DNA of 64,000 bases from Marinicauda salina (lineage in GTDB: Bacteria; Pseudomonadota; Alphaproteobacteria; Caulobacterales; Maricaulaceae): the NCBI RefSeq assembly GCF_003122085.1, contig NZ_QEXV01000001.1, positions 558,001-622,000 of the forward strand, given 5' to 3'. Both the position numbers and the translations under genes were made by a program. This document shows positions 10,058-18,687 of this stretch, one piece after another. The first letter of the stretch is position 1. Each line of letters starts with the position of its first letter. Below the pieces are notes generated by a model. That model saw only the letters and a list, made by a program, of their open reading frames with translations. It was not told where the DNA came from and made no database searches.

Positions 10058-10573
10058 ATGAAAACGCAATCGATGGAGCCGCGTCGTCGCCAGCGCACCC
10101 GGCGCCGCGCGCTCGCGCCGTTCGAAGGCGCCTGGGCCGAGGATCCGTTCGGCGCGCTGCACGAGGAGGTCGACCGGCTGTTCGACGAGTTCGCCTCGGC
10201 GCCGCGGCTGCGCGCCTTCGCCGGGCGCGACGGCGGCTGGGCGCCGAGCGTCGACCTCGTCGAAAAGGACGGCGAACTGGTGCTGACCGCCGAGCTGCCC
10301 GGCATGACCGAAGACGATGTCGAGGTCTCGGTGGACGATTCCAGCCTGATCATCTCGGGCGAGAAACAGTCCTCGCGCGAGGAGAAGGGCGAGAAGCGCC
10401 ATCTCGTCGAGCGCGCCTGGGGCCGCTTCGAACGCGTCGTTCCGCTCGGCTTCGAGCCCGAGGACGACCGCGTCGACGCCAGCTTCAAGGACGGCGTCCT
10501 GACCGTCACCGTGCCCAAGCCGAAGGACGCTTGGCTTCGCGAACGCAAGATTACGGTGAAACGCGGCGGCTGA
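10058..10573 (+). CDS. Hsp20-family small heat-shock protein
   Basis: ATP-independent holdase chaperone of 171 residues. The alpha-crystallin domain runs from about residue 63 to 160: WAPSVDLVEKDGELVLTAELPG, then the IISGEKQSS strand, a FERVVPLGFEP loop and the GVLTVTVPKP terminal strand motif. The N-terminal 25 residues are Arg-rich. It follows the phasin by 24 bp and is likely co-transcribed. In such clusters Hsp20 can bind PHA granules or protect proteins during oxygen and redox shifts; that role is inferred. Confidence 0.92.
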   Translation: MKTQSMEPRRRQRTRRRALAPFEGAWAEDPFGALHEEVDRLFDEFASAPRLRAFAGRDGGWAPSVDLVEKDGELVLTAELPGMTEDDVEVSVDDSSLIISGEKQSSREEKGEKRHLVERAWGRFERVVPLGFEPEDDRVDASFKDGVLTVTVPKPKDAWLRERKITVKRGG

Positions 10574-10596
10574 GCGCAGGGCGGCGATCAGGGCGT

Positions 10597-10637
10597 CCGG
10601 GGAGCCGGCCGGTCCCCGGTTCGAACGGTCTGTTTTC
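10597..10637 (+). terminator. Candidate terminator after hsp20
   Basis: Inverted repeat CCGGGGA (10597-10603) / TCCCCGG (10613-10619) with a GC-rich loop, followed shortly by a CTGTTTTCC stretch. It lies between hsp20 and the fixL-like gene and would separate the two units. The T-run is short and displaced, so termination may be partial. Confidence 0.4.
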
Positions 10638-10761
10638 CCGCGCCGCGTTCGACGCCCGCTGCGGCGGTTTCGCGTGAATGGTTAATTCATCGCGATTTTT
10701 GCTGTATAACGATATTCCTGACCGGGCGCTGACGCCCGGCGCTTCCATACGGCCTGTCCAG

Positions 10762-12366
10762 ATGCTGGGAACCCCGACCGCTGCAGCGGAGAACGCCGAT
10801 CGCACGCGCGACTGGACCGCGGCGATCTCCCTCGCGCTGGATCGGTATGCGAACGACGCGGAGCTCGAGGACGCGCTCGCGCCGATCGTGGCGGCGATCG
10901 ACGCGCTCACGCCGGGCTGGCGCGTCTTCATCTGGCGGCGCGCCGATCATGACGCCGACGATTTTGTGGTGCACGGGGGCGATCCCGCCCCCCGCGCCCG
11001 TCACGAGATCGCCGTCGCCGTCGAGAGCGCGATGCGGGAGGGTTGCCGCGAATTCCTGACGTTCGAGGCCGAGGACGGCCCCGGTGGCGACCTGGTCGCC
11101 GCGCCGCTGGTCGTCACGGATCATCACCTCGTCGGGGTGCTCGCCCTGGAGGCGCGTGACGAACCGGATCGCGAGCCCCCCGGTTTGAGCGGTCCCTTGC
11201 TGACGCTGGCGCGCGTCGCAAGCCTCATGGTGGAGGACCGGCTCTCGATCGCGAGCGCCGAGTCGCGCGGCTCGATGCTTCGAGGCGTCCTCGACACCGT
11301 GCCGGAGGCGGTGATCCGCACCGATGCGGACGGCCGCATGCTCAGTCTCAACCGGGCGGCCGAGGAGATGTTCGGCTGGTCCGAGGCGGAACTCTGCGGC
11401 GAGAACGTGAACCGGCTGATGCCGGAGCCCTATGCGAGCGCGCACGACGGCTATATCGAGCACTACCTCAGCAGCGGCGAGCGGCGGTCGACGAACTGGC
11501 GCCGGCGCTTTCACGGTCTGCGGCGCGACGGAGAGATATTTCCCGTCGAGATCGCGATCGCCGACGCCGATTCCAATGGCGATCGCGGCTTCGTCGGCAT
11601 GATCCGCGACGTCAGCGACCGGGTCGCCGCGGAGGCCGGCAACCACGCGCTGCGGGAGCGGATGGAGGAAGCCGGCCGTCTGAGCGCGCTCGGCGAGATG
11701 GCCGCCACGGTCGCCCACGAGGTCAATCAGCCCCTCACCGCGCTCGGCAACTATCTCGACGCCGCCGCGGCGCGCCTGGAGGCGGGCGCGTCCGCAGAGG
11801 AGACCCTTCCCCTGATCGAGAAGGCCCGCGAGATGGCCGCGATGGGCGGCGAAGTGATCGGACGGGTCAAGCAGCTCACCCGCAATGCGCCCTTCGAACG
11901 TACGCCCGTGCAAATCAACGACGTGCTGGAGGACGCGCTCGGCCATCTCGATCCCGCCGCCGCGCGCGTCGGCGCAGTCATTACGCGCCGCTTCGCGCGG
12001 GATCTTCCCGAGATCCCGGTCGACCGGGTTCAGCTGCAGCAAGTGATCGTCAATCTGATCCGCAATGCGCTTGAAGCCGTGGAGGACGCCGAGGAACGCG
12101 TGGTCACGATCTCGACCGCCCGGGCGGAGACCGACGAGGCGCTCGTCATCGAGGTCGTCGACACCGGGCCGGGCCCGCCGGGCGCGGGGGCGGGCGACAT
12201 CTTCGAATCCTTCATCACCACGCGCAGCGACGGGCTCGGAATCGGTCTCTCGATATCCAGGCGCATCGTCGAGGCCCACGGCGGCCGCATCCAGCTTCTG
12301 GCGGCCGAGACGGGCGGCGCCGCGGCGCGGGTCGAGCTGCCGTTGACGGAGAGCGGGCATGATTAG
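10762..12366 (+). CDS. fixL: FixL-like oxygen-sensor histidine kinase (GAF-PAS-HisKA-HATPase)
   Basis: Predicted cytoplasmic kinase, 534 residues from the ATG at 10762. Order: GAF-like region (about 20-165), PAS (about 175-290), HisKA with LGEMAATVAHEVNQPLTAL (His about 319), HATPase (NLIRNALEA, DGLGIGLSISRRIV). The PAS has MPEPYASAHDGYI; its His (about 228) aligns with heme-ligand His200 of Bradyrhizobium FixL, and an Arg aligns with Arg220. The FG loop (IGIGR in FixL) reads TNWRR. An upstream ATG (10678) exists, but that stretch is AT-richer, has a TATAAC-like element, and looks like promoter. Overlaps fixJ by 8 bp. Confidence 0.85.
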   Translation: MLGTPTAAAENADRTRDWTAAISLALDRYANDAELEDALAPIVAAIDALTPGWRVFIWRRADHDADDFVVHGGDPAPRARHEIAVAVESAMREGCREFLTFEAEDGPGGDLVAAPLVVTDHHLVGVLALEARDEPDREPPGLSGPLLTLARVASLMVEDRLSIASAESRGSMLRGVLDTVPEAVIRTDADGRMLSLNRAAEEMFGWSEAELCGENVNRLMPEPYASAHDGYIEHYLSSGERRSTNWRRRFHGLRRDGEIFPVEIAIADADSNGDRGFVGMIRDVSDRVAAEAGNHALRERMEEAGRLSALGEMAATVAHEVNQPLTALGNYLDAAAARLEAGASAEETLPLIEKAREMAAMGGEVIGRVKQLTRNAPFERTPVQINDVLEDALGHLDPAAARVGAVITRRFARDLPEIPVDRVQLQQVIVNLIRNALEAVEDAEERVVTISTARAETDEALVIEVVDTGPGPPGAGAGDIFESFITTRSDGLGIGLSISRRIVEAHGGRIQLLAAETGGAAARVELPLTESGHD

Positions 12367-13027
12367 CGAAACCGTCGCCGGAACGGTCGCGTCGGCGCGC
12401 GAGCGGGCGCCCGCGCCGCGGCTCTACCTGGTCGACGACGACCCGATGGTGCGCGAGTCCGTCGAGGCGCTGTTCGCCGCCCACGACCGGGCGGTCGCGA
12501 CGTTCTCGAGCATCGCCGGTCTGCTCGACTCGCTGGAGCCGGACGCCAGCGGCTGCCTGCTGCTCGATATCCGCATGCCCGGCGAGGACGGCGTCAGCGC
12601 CGTGCCCATGCTCCGGGAGCGCTTTCCCTGCCTGATCATCATCATGATCACCGCCCACGCCGACGTCGACTCCGCGGTGAGAGCCCTGAAGGCCGGGGCG
12701 GTGGATTTCATCCGCAAGCCCTGGCGGCGCGAAGTCCTGTTCGAGGCCGTCGACCAGGCCCTCTCCCGCGCCGGCCGCCTTCGCACGGCGCTCGACGCGC
12801 ACCTGACCGCGCGTAAGCTGATGGCTTCGTTGACGCCGCGCGAACGCGACGTGTTCGAGGAGCTGATCACCGGCGCGGCGAACAAGGTCGTCGCGCGCCG
12901 GCTGAATCTCAGCCCCCGCACCGTCGAGTTCCACCGCGCGCGGATCTTCGAGAAGACGGAGCGGAAGAGCGCCGCCGAGCTGGTGCGCCTGAAGACCGAC
13001 GCCGAGCGCGACCCGACGGCCGTCTGA
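12359..13027 (+). CDS. fixJ: FixJ-like response regulator
   Basis: 222-residue partner of the upstream kinase, whose stop it overlaps. The receiver domain (about 20-140) has the acidic pocket LVDDDP, phospho-acceptor Asp at about residue 70 (LLLDIRMPGEDG), Thr in MITAHAD and Lys in IRKPW. The C-terminal LuxR/NarL-type helix-turn-helix reads LTPRERDVFEELITG, then KVVARRLNLSPRTVEFHR. By family it activates transcription when phosphorylated under low oxygen; fixK and the neighbouring PHA and heme genes are the obvious candidate targets. Confidence 0.93.
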   Translation: MISETVAGTVASARERAPAPRLYLVDDDPMVRESVEALFAAHDRAVATFSSIAGLLDSLEPDASGCLLLDIRMPGEDGVSAVPMLRERFPCLIIIMITAHADVDSAVRALKAGAVDFIRKPWRREVLFEAVDQALSRAGRLRTALDAHLTARKLMASLTPRERDVFEELITGAANKVVARRLNLSPRTVEFHRARIFEKTERKSAAELVRLKTDAERDPTAV

Positions 13028-13037
13028 CACGGAAAAC

Positions 13038-13049
13038 TGCGTAGTATCC
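13038..13049. promoter_or_regulatory. Candidate FixJ-type motif upstream of phaC
   Basis: The short fixJ-phaC gap contains CTGCGTAGTATC. Its core TGCGTAGTAT recurs on the opposite strand at 18671-18680 in the HemG-like/BON intergenic region, and nothing similar was noticed in other gaps. It resembles published FixJ half-sites of the GTAMGTAG kind (6 of 8 positions). Motif sharing is visible; binding by FixJ is inference. Confidence 0.35.
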
Positions 13050-13090
13050 CCGGCTTGCCCGGTGCGCGCCCGAGGCCCACCGTCCGGGCC

Positions 13091-14893
13091 ATGGCTGGAT
13101 CCAAACCCGTCGCCTTGAAGCCGCAGGAAGCGGCGCCGCCCCCGCCGCCCGAGACGGTCGACGAGGCCGCGGCGGCGGCCCCGCACGCGGCTCTGGACCG
13201 CGGCGTGCGCGCCGCGGCGGCGCGTCTCACCCAAGGCGTCTCCCCGCTCGCCGTGACGGCGCCGTGGGTCGACTGGGCCGTCAATCTGGCGGCCTCGCCG
13301 GGCCGCATGCTCGACCTTGGAGAAAAGGCGGTCGCCGACGGCGCCAGGCTCGCCGCCTGGGCCGGACGCCGGGCGGCGGGCGAGAATGCGGAGCCGCCCT
13401 TCGAGCTGGATCAGCGCCACTGCCTCGACGACCCCGACTGGCGCGCGCCCCCGTTCGAGTTCTATGCGCAGAGCTGGGCGGCGGCCGCAGATTGGTGGCG
13501 CGAAGCGACCCGACCGATGCGGGGCATGCGTGCGCGCGACGCGGAGCGCGCCGCCTTCATGGCGGACTTCGCGATGGACGCGCTGTGCCCGGCGCATGTT
13601 CCCTGGCTCAATCCCGAGGTGATCAAGCGGACGCTTGCGACCGGCGGCGCCAATCTCGTCGCCGGCGCGGAGAATTTCGCCGAGGAAATGACCAATGCGG
13701 CGATCGGCGCGAAGAGCGGCGAGGCGGCGCGCGCGGCGCTTGGCGACACGCTGGCGACCACGCCTGGCCAGGTCGTTTTTCGCAACGAACTCATGGAGCT
13801 GATCCAGTACGCCCCGACCACGGAGACCGTGCGGCGCGAACCGGTGCTGATCGCGCCGGCCTGGATCATGAAATACTACGTGCTCGACCTGTCCGCCCAC
13901 AATTCGCTGGTCCGCTGGCTGGTCGACCAGGGCTTCACCGTGTTCATGATCTCCTGGATCAATCCGGGTCCGGAGCATCGCGACGTCTCGCTCGACGACT
14001 ATCGCCGTCTCGGGATCATGGCCGCGCTCGACGCCGTCTCCGCGATCGTCCCCGGCGAACGCATCCACGCCTGCGGCTACTGCCTGGGCGGGACGCTGCT
14101 GAGCATCGCCGCCGCGCACATGGCCGGCCGCGGCGACGATCGGCTCGCCTCGATCACGCTGCTCGCCGCCCAGGTCGATTTCGCCCAGGCCGGCGATCTG
14201 ATGCTGTTCGTCGACGAGGCGCAGATCGCCTATCTCGAGGACATGATGTGGGACCAGGGCGTGCTTGAGGGCGACCAGATGTCGGGCACCTTCACCTTCC
14301 TGCGCGCCGACGAGCTGCTGTGGGAGAAGGCGACGCGCGAATACCTGCTCGGCGAGCGCGACAAGCCGTTCGATCTAAGCATGTGGAATTCCGACCGCAC
14401 GCGCTTGCCCGCCCGGATGCACTCGGACTACCTGCGCGGGCTCTTCCTGGAGAACCGGCTCAGCGCCGGACGCTTCGCCGTCGAGGGCGAAGTCGTCGCG
14501 CTGTCTGACATCGCCGCGCCGGTTTTCCTCGTCGGCACGGAACGCGACCACATTTCGCCGTGGAACTCCGTCTACAAGCTGCACCTCTTCGTGCGCACGC
14601 CGGTCACCTTCGTGCTGACCTCCGGCGGCCACAACGCCGGCATCGTCTCCGAGCCGGGTCATGAGGGCCGCAGCTACCGCATCGCCGCGCAGGACCCCGA
14701 GGACCGGTATGTCAGTCCGGAGCGTTGGCGCGAGCGCATCGCGCCGCGCGAGGGCTCGTGGTGGACGGCCTGGACCGAATGGCTCGCCGCGCGCAGCGCG
14801 CCGGAACAGGTCGCGCCGCCCGCCATGGGCGCGCCGGCCAAGGGCTATGCGCCGATCGAACCCGCGCCGGGACCCTATGTCCGCATGCCGTGA
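13091..14893 (+). CDS. phaC: Polyhydroxyalkanoate synthase
   Basis: Polymerises (R)-3-hydroxyacyl-CoA into PHA at the granule surface. 600 residues from the ATG at 13091, the class I length. The PhaC N-terminal domain is followed by an alpha/beta hydrolase: lipase-like box GYCLGG with nucleophile Cys about 331, catalytic Asp about 486 (GTERDHISPW) and His about 514 (SGGHNAGIV). A Pro/Ala-rich N-terminal tail precedes the domain. A TTG 36 bp upstream would add 12 non-family residues. It lies 63 bp after fixJ, close enough for partial co-transcription, with a FixJ-like motif in the gap. No phaA, phaB or phaR is nearby. Confidence 0.93.
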   Translation: MAGSKPVALKPQEAAPPPPPETVDEAAAAAPHAALDRGVRAAAARLTQGVSPLAVTAPWVDWAVNLAASPGRMLDLGEKAVADGARLAAWAGRRAAGENAEPPFELDQRHCLDDPDWRAPPFEFYAQSWAAAADWWREATRPMRGMRARDAERAAFMADFAMDALCPAHVPWLNPEVIKRTLATGGANLVAGAENFAEEMTNAAIGAKSGEAARAALGDTLATTPGQVVFRNELMELIQYAPTTETVRREPVLIAPAWIMKYYVLDLSAHNSLVRWLVDQGFTVFMISWINPGPEHRDVSLDDYRRLGIMAALDAVSAIVPGERIHACGYCLGGTLLSIAAAHMAGRGDDRLASITLLAAQVDFAQAGDLMLFVDEAQIAYLEDMMWDQGVLEGDQMSGTFTFLRADELLWEKATREYLLGERDKPFDLSMWNSDRTRLPARMHSDYLRGLFLENRLSAGRFAVEGEVVALSDIAAPVFLVGTERDHISPWNSVYKLHLFVRTPVTFVLTSGGHNAGIVSEPGHEGRSYRIAAQDPEDRYVSPERWRERIAPREGSWWTAWTEWLAARSAPEQVAPPAMGAPAKGYAPIEPAPGPYVRMP

Positions 14894-14984
14894 GCGTGGG
14901 GCCGAGGGGTCCGGGGCGAAATGGGGAGGGACGACAACGAGGCGGCGCTCACATGCGCCGCCCGATCCTGGGAGGATGAGTGCG

Positions 14985-15506
14985 ATGACCGATCTCGATC
15001 TGAAGCTCCGACACCGCGAGCTGAGCGACGGCCTGCGCCGCATGGCGCGACGAACCCCTGCCGGCTCCAATGCGCTCCGGTCGCTCCTGTCCATGACGGT
15101 CGGCCCGATCGGCGCCGGCCCCTCGACCGAACAGCGCGCTCTGCTCGAACTCGCCTTCGCCGCGGCGGCGCGCGCCGACGCCGCCGTCGCGCGCAAGATC
15201 GACCGGCTTCACGCCATGGGCGCGCCGCGCTCCCGCCTGATCACCGTGCTCCAGCTCGCCGTGCTGATGAGCGACGGCCCGGCCCTGTGCGTCGCCGCCG
15301 ACGCGCTGGCGCGCTATGACGGGCTCGACGCGGAGCGGCTTTGCGGCCGGGCGGCGGCCGCCGCGCCTCAACCCTCTCTCAACGCCGCGCCCTTTGATCC
15401 GCGTACGGACTTGACGATTTCCGGCACGATCAGCACGGGCAGCGCCGCGGCGCCGAGCCCGAGCCAGAGCATGGCCGGCGGCGCGGAGACCTCCATCAGC
15501 CGCTGA
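14985..15506 (+). CDS. Carboxymuconolactone decarboxylase / AhpD-like protein lacking the CxxC
   Basis: 173-residue frame from the ATG at 14985 (GGAGG at 14971-14975). Residues about 45-115 (QRALLELAFAAAARADAAVA, HAMGAPRSRLITVLQLAVLM, GPALCVAADALARYD) match the helical core of the CMD/AhpD family, but the redox CxxC is absent (ARADAAVA). The last 46 residues are encoded opposite the 3-prime end of the P-type ATPase gene: the frame runs 139 bp past that gene's stop. The tail is low-complexity Ser/Thr/Pro/Ala and may be a read-through artefact of evolution. Function unknown; perhaps a structural or stress protein. Confidence 0.6.
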   Translation: MTDLDLKLRHRELSDGLRRMARRTPAGSNALRSLLSMTVGPIGAGPSTEQRALLELAFAAAARADAAVARKIDRLHAMGAPRSRLITVLQLAVLMSDGPALCVAADALARYDGLDAERLCGRAAAAAPQPSLNAAPFDPRTDLTISGTISTGSAAAPSPSQSMAGGAETSISR

Positions 15507-18019
15507 AGCGGCGGCGCGTAGACCAGCGCCAGCTGGACCGCCAGGGTCGCCGCGACCGCCGCGACGAGCCACTGGTTCGAGAACCAGCCGAGCCGCGTGT
15601 TCGGCGTCTCGAGCGACCGGAAAACGAACACGGTCGCGCAGCTCATCACGACGACCGCGCTGAAGCTGGCGGCGTTGGCGGTCTGCGCGCCGGCCGGCAG
15701 GAGATGCTGGAACGTCGCCAGCGTGACGGCGGCGAGCCATCCCCCGAACACCGCGACCAGCATGAAGGCGGTGCGGTCGAGCACGCGTGCGCCGGGCCGG
15801 CGCGGCGGCCGCGCCATCAGGTCGGGTCCGGCGCGCTCCACGCCGAGCGCCAGCGCGATCGGCCCGTCGGTCAGCAGGTTGACCCAGAGGAGCTGCACCG
15901 GCGTCAGGATCAGCGGCGCCCCGGTCACCACGTTCGCCGCCACCGCGACGACTTCGCCGAAATTCGACGCCAGCAGGAAGCGCGCGAAATTCCGGATCGA
16001 TTCGTCCTGGCGCCGGCCCTCGCGCACCGCATCCACGATGGTGCCGAAATCGTCGTCGAGCAGGACCATGTCGGCGGCGGCGCGGGCCGCGTCGACGCCG
16101 CGTATCCCCATCGCCACCCCGATATCGGCCTGTTTCAGCGCCGGCGCGTCGTTCACGCCGTCGCCCGTCATGGCGACGATGTCGCCGCCGTCCTGGAGCA
16201 GCCGCACCACGCGCAGCTTGTGCTCGGGCGTGGTGCGGCTGAGCACCGGCCGGCGCTCGAGGCGCTCGGCGAGCGCGGCGTCGTCGAGCCCGTCGATCTC
16301 CGCGCCGGAGAGCACCTCGGTCGCGTCCAGCCCGACCTCGCGGGCGATGGCGCGGGCGGTGCCCGCCGCGTCGCCGGTGATCATGACCACCCGGATGCCG
16401 GCCGCGCGCGCCGCCTCCATCGCCGGGCGGGCCCGCGGCCGCGGCGGATCCATCAGGCCGATGAGCCCGAGAAAGACCATCTCCCGCTCGACCTCCTCAA
16501 GGCTGTGAAGCCGGTCGGCCGATGTATCTCGGTGAGCCACGGCGAGCACGCGCAGGCCGGCCTCGCCCATTTCCTCGGCGCGGTCGATCCAGCGCCGGCG
16601 GCCCGCGTCGTCGAGCGGCTCGACCCCGTCCGCGGTTCGGATCTGCGCGCACAGCGGCAGCACGTAATCGGGCGCGCCCTTCATGTGCGCGTGGAGTTCG
16701 CCGTCGCGCTCGACGACGACCAGCATGCGCTTGCGCTCCGCGGAGAAGGGCTGCTCGGCGACGCGGGGCGGACCCTCGGCGTCCACCGCATCAAACCGGT
16801 GAGCGGCCGCCAGCAGGGCCCGTTCGGTGGGCTCGCCGGCGACGCCGCCATCCTCGGCGAGCTCGGCGTCGTTGCACAGCCCGGCGGTCCGCAGCGCGTC
16901 GACCTCGAGCGCGTCGGGCGGCGCCTCGCCCTCGGACAAATCGGTCTCGCCCGCCGCGGTGACGATGCTCACCGCGCTCATCTCGCCGGTGGTCAGCGTG
17001 CCGGTCTTGTCGGTGCAGATGACCGTCGCCGAGCCGAGCGTCTCCGCCCCGCGCAGCCGGCGCACGAGCGCGTTGCGCTTGGCCATCTTGCGCACGCCGA
17101 GCGCCAGGCTGAGCGCGACCACGGCCGGCAGGCCCTCGGGCACCGTGGCGACAGCGAGCGAAACGCCCGTGAACAGCATCTCCAGCGGGTCGCGCCCGGC
17201 GAGCAGGCCGAGCGCGGCGACCAGCACGGCGGCGACGACGGCGGCCGCGCCGAGCACCCGGCTCAGGCGCGCGAGCCGCCTCTGCAGCGGGGTTGCCTGG
17301 CGGCGCACCGAGGCGGCGAGCGCGGCGATGCGGCCAAACTCGGTGTGATCGCCTGTCGCGACCACGACTCCCCTGCCGCGCCCGTCGAGCAGCAGCGAGC
17401 CGGCGAACAGGATCGAGGCGCGGGCGTGGACCGGCGCGTCGTCCGGATCCGCGCCCGGGGCCTTGGCCACGGCGTGAGCCTCGCCGGTCAGCGCGGATTC
17501 GTCGGCGAGCAGGCCCTCGCCGGACGCCAGCTTGAGATCGGCGGGCGCGCGTTCGCCGCGATGCATCTCGACGAGGTCGCCGGGGACGAGTTCGCGCGCG
17601 TCGATCCGCCGGCGTTCGCCGTCGCGCACCACATTGCACGCCGGCGCCAGCATGCCCTCCAGCGCGGCGAGCGCGCGCTCGGCCCGCCATTCCTGGAAGA
17701 AGCCGAGCGCGGCGTTCAGCACCACGATCGCAGCGATCATGATCGCGTCGAAGCGCTCGCCGAGCGCGGCGGCCAGCACGACGCCGGCGATGAGCAGAAG
17801 GATCAGCGGATCGGCGAGCTGGCGGCCGAGCGTCGCCAGGATCGAGAAGGACTCGGCGGCCTCGATCTCGTTGGGGCCGGCCTCGGCGAGGCGGTCGCGG
17901 GCCTCGGCTTCCGACAGCCCCGCGTCGAGATCGGCGGCCAGTCGCCCGGCGGCGTCGCCGGGGTCGACCCCGTGCCAGCGCACCGGGCGCTCCGCGGCGG
18001 CGGCCTCCCGGTCAGCCAC
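15368..18019 (-). CDS. P-type cation-transporting ATPase (Ca2+/Na+ P2 type)
   Basis: 883-residue membrane pump. N-terminal cation-ATPase domain (about 15-75), paired helices near 70-105, actuator motif LTGEAHAV (about 177), PEGLP in the fourth helix (294-298), phosphorylation motif ICTDKTGTLTTGE with Asp about 337, hinge TGDGVNDAPALKQADIG, and six C-terminal helices. PEGLP is typical of Ca2+/Na+ P2 ATPases; the ion cannot be fixed from this. It follows the HemG-like gene by 41 bp on the same strand. Such pumps recur in low-oxygen stress clusters next to BON and Hsp20 genes. Its 3-prime end overlaps the CMD-like frame. Confidence 0.9.
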   Translation of the reverse strand: MADREAAAAERPVRWHGVDPGDAAGRLAADLDAGLSEAEARDRLAEAGPNEIEAAESFSILATLGRQLADPLILLLIAGVVLAAALGERFDAIMIAAIVVLNAALGFFQEWRAERALAALEGMLAPACNVVRDGERRRIDARELVPGDLVEMHRGERAPADLKLASGEGLLADESALTGEAHAVAKAPGADPDDAPVHARASILFAGSLLLDGRGRGVVVATGDHTEFGRIAALAASVRRQATPLQRRLARLSRVLGAAAVVAAVLVAALGLLAGRDPLEMLFTGVSLAVATVPEGLPAVVALSLALGVRKMAKRNALVRRLRGAETLGSATVICTDKTGTLTTGEMSAVSIVTAAGETDLSEGEAPPDALEVDALRTAGLCNDAELAEDGGVAGEPTERALLAAAHRFDAVDAEGPPRVAEQPFSAERKRMLVVVERDGELHAHMKGAPDYVLPLCAQIRTADGVEPLDDAGRRRWIDRAEEMGEAGLRVLAVAHRDTSADRLHSLEEVEREMVFLGLIGLMDPPRPRARPAMEAARAAGIRVVMITGDAAGTARAIAREVGLDATEVLSGAEIDGLDDAALAERLERRPVLSRTTPEHKLRVVRLLQDGGDIVAMTGDGVNDAPALKQADIGVAMGIRGVDAARAAADMVLLDDDFGTIVDAVREGRRQDESIRNFARFLLASNFGEVVAVAANVVTGAPLILTPVQLLWVNLLTDGPIALALGVERAGPDLMARPPRRPGARVLDRTAFMLVAVFGGWLAAVTLATFQHLLPAGAQTANAASFSAVVVMSCATVFVFRSLETPNTRLGWFSNQWLVAAVAATLAVQLALVYAPPLQRLMEVSAPPAMLWLGLGAAALPVLIVPEIVKSVRGSKGAALREG

Positions 18020-18060
18020 GGCCGCCGGCCTCCCCGGCCGGCGCGATCCCCCGGCGTTGG

Positions 18061-18606
18061 TCAGCGTCCGACATGCTCGGCTAGGAAGTCGTCGGCGAAG
18101 GCCTCGAGCGCGCGCCAGTCGGTGAGCTCGACATCGCGTTCGGGGTCGAACTCCATGCCCAGTTCGCGCGTCAGCCGCCGGGCCATCCAGCGCTTGAAGA
18201 AGTCGAACTGGGCGAAGCGCAGCGCGCCGGCGGCGTAGTGGACGGCGCGCGGCAGCCAGCCCGTCTCGGCGCAGAACCGGTCGACATAGGCCCGCATCTC
18301 CTCCTCGTCCTCGGCTTCGCCGCTCGCGGCGTGCAGCGACACCGAGACCAGCGCGGACGGCGTGCGGTTGAGCGCGGCGACATTCTTGCGGGCGAAATTC
18401 ACCGCCGCGGCGTGATGGCGATCGGCGTGCACCGAGGCGACGAGGATGACGGCGTCGTGCGCCGATACGTCCAGGTCCTCGGGCGGATCGGTGGCGTCGA
18501 CCAGCGTCCGGCCATGCTTGCAGCGGACGAGATGGTCCCCGAGCAGGTCGGCGATGCGCCGCGACTGGCCTTCGACCGTGGCGTAGACGATCAGGATGTC
18601 GGCCAT
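18061..18606 (-). CDS. hemG: HemG-type flavodoxin, probable protoporphyrinogen IX dehydrogenase
   Basis: 181 residues, the same length as Escherichia coli HemG. The FMN phosphate loop is ILIVYATVEGQSRRIADLL, with VILVASVHADRHH and a C-terminal FAQFDFFKRWMARR helix as in the flavodoxin_5 family. By family it oxidises protoporphyrinogen IX using quinones, the oxygen-independent route to heme. That fits the FixL/FixK context and the FNR-type box 88 bp upstream of its start. It is followed by the P-type ATPase after 41 bp. A general flavodoxin-like redox role cannot be excluded. Confidence 0.78.
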   Translation of the reverse strand: MADILIVYATVEGQSRRIADLLGDHLVRCKHGRTLVDATDPPEDLDVSAHDAVILVASVHADRHHAAAVNFARKNVAALNRTPSALVSVSLHAASGEAEDEEEMRAYVDRFCAETGWLPRAVHYAAGALRFAQFDFFKRWMARRLTRELGMEFDPERDVELTDWRALEAFADDFLAEHVGR

Positions 18607-18670
18607 GGCGGCTCTCCCGTCTTGCGCGGCGGAGCTTTCCGCAGCTCCTGCGCCGCCGTCAGCCCCGCAA

Positions 18671-18680
18671 TACTACGCAA
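18671..18680. promoter_or_regulatory. Second copy of the phaC-upstream motif
   Basis: TACTACGCAA; read on the minus strand it is TTGCGTAGTA, sharing the TGCGTAGTAT core with the phaC promoter region. It sits only 7 bp from the FixK-type box in the same divergent gap, so both regulators could act on the HemG-like and BON genes. Assignment to FixJ is inference from the presence of fixJ and the weak consensus match. Confidence 0.35.
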
Positions 18681-18687
18681 GGCGGAG

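Noticed and set aside
10678-10761. N-terminal 28-codon extension of the FixL-like kinase
   Set aside because: The stretch is AT-richer than neighbouring codons, contains a TATAAC-like element and no ribosome-binding site, so it reads as promoter and leader.
14661-14984. Upstream open frame joined to the CMD-like protein
   Set aside because: It overlaps the conserved C-terminus of PhaC in another frame and shows no domain; GGAGG at 14971 marks the start at 14985.
15704-18238. 844-codon plus-strand frame across the P-type ATPase gene
   Set aside because: Antisense shadow: the sense strand encodes every P-type ATPase motif, while this translation is His/Arg-rich with no domain.
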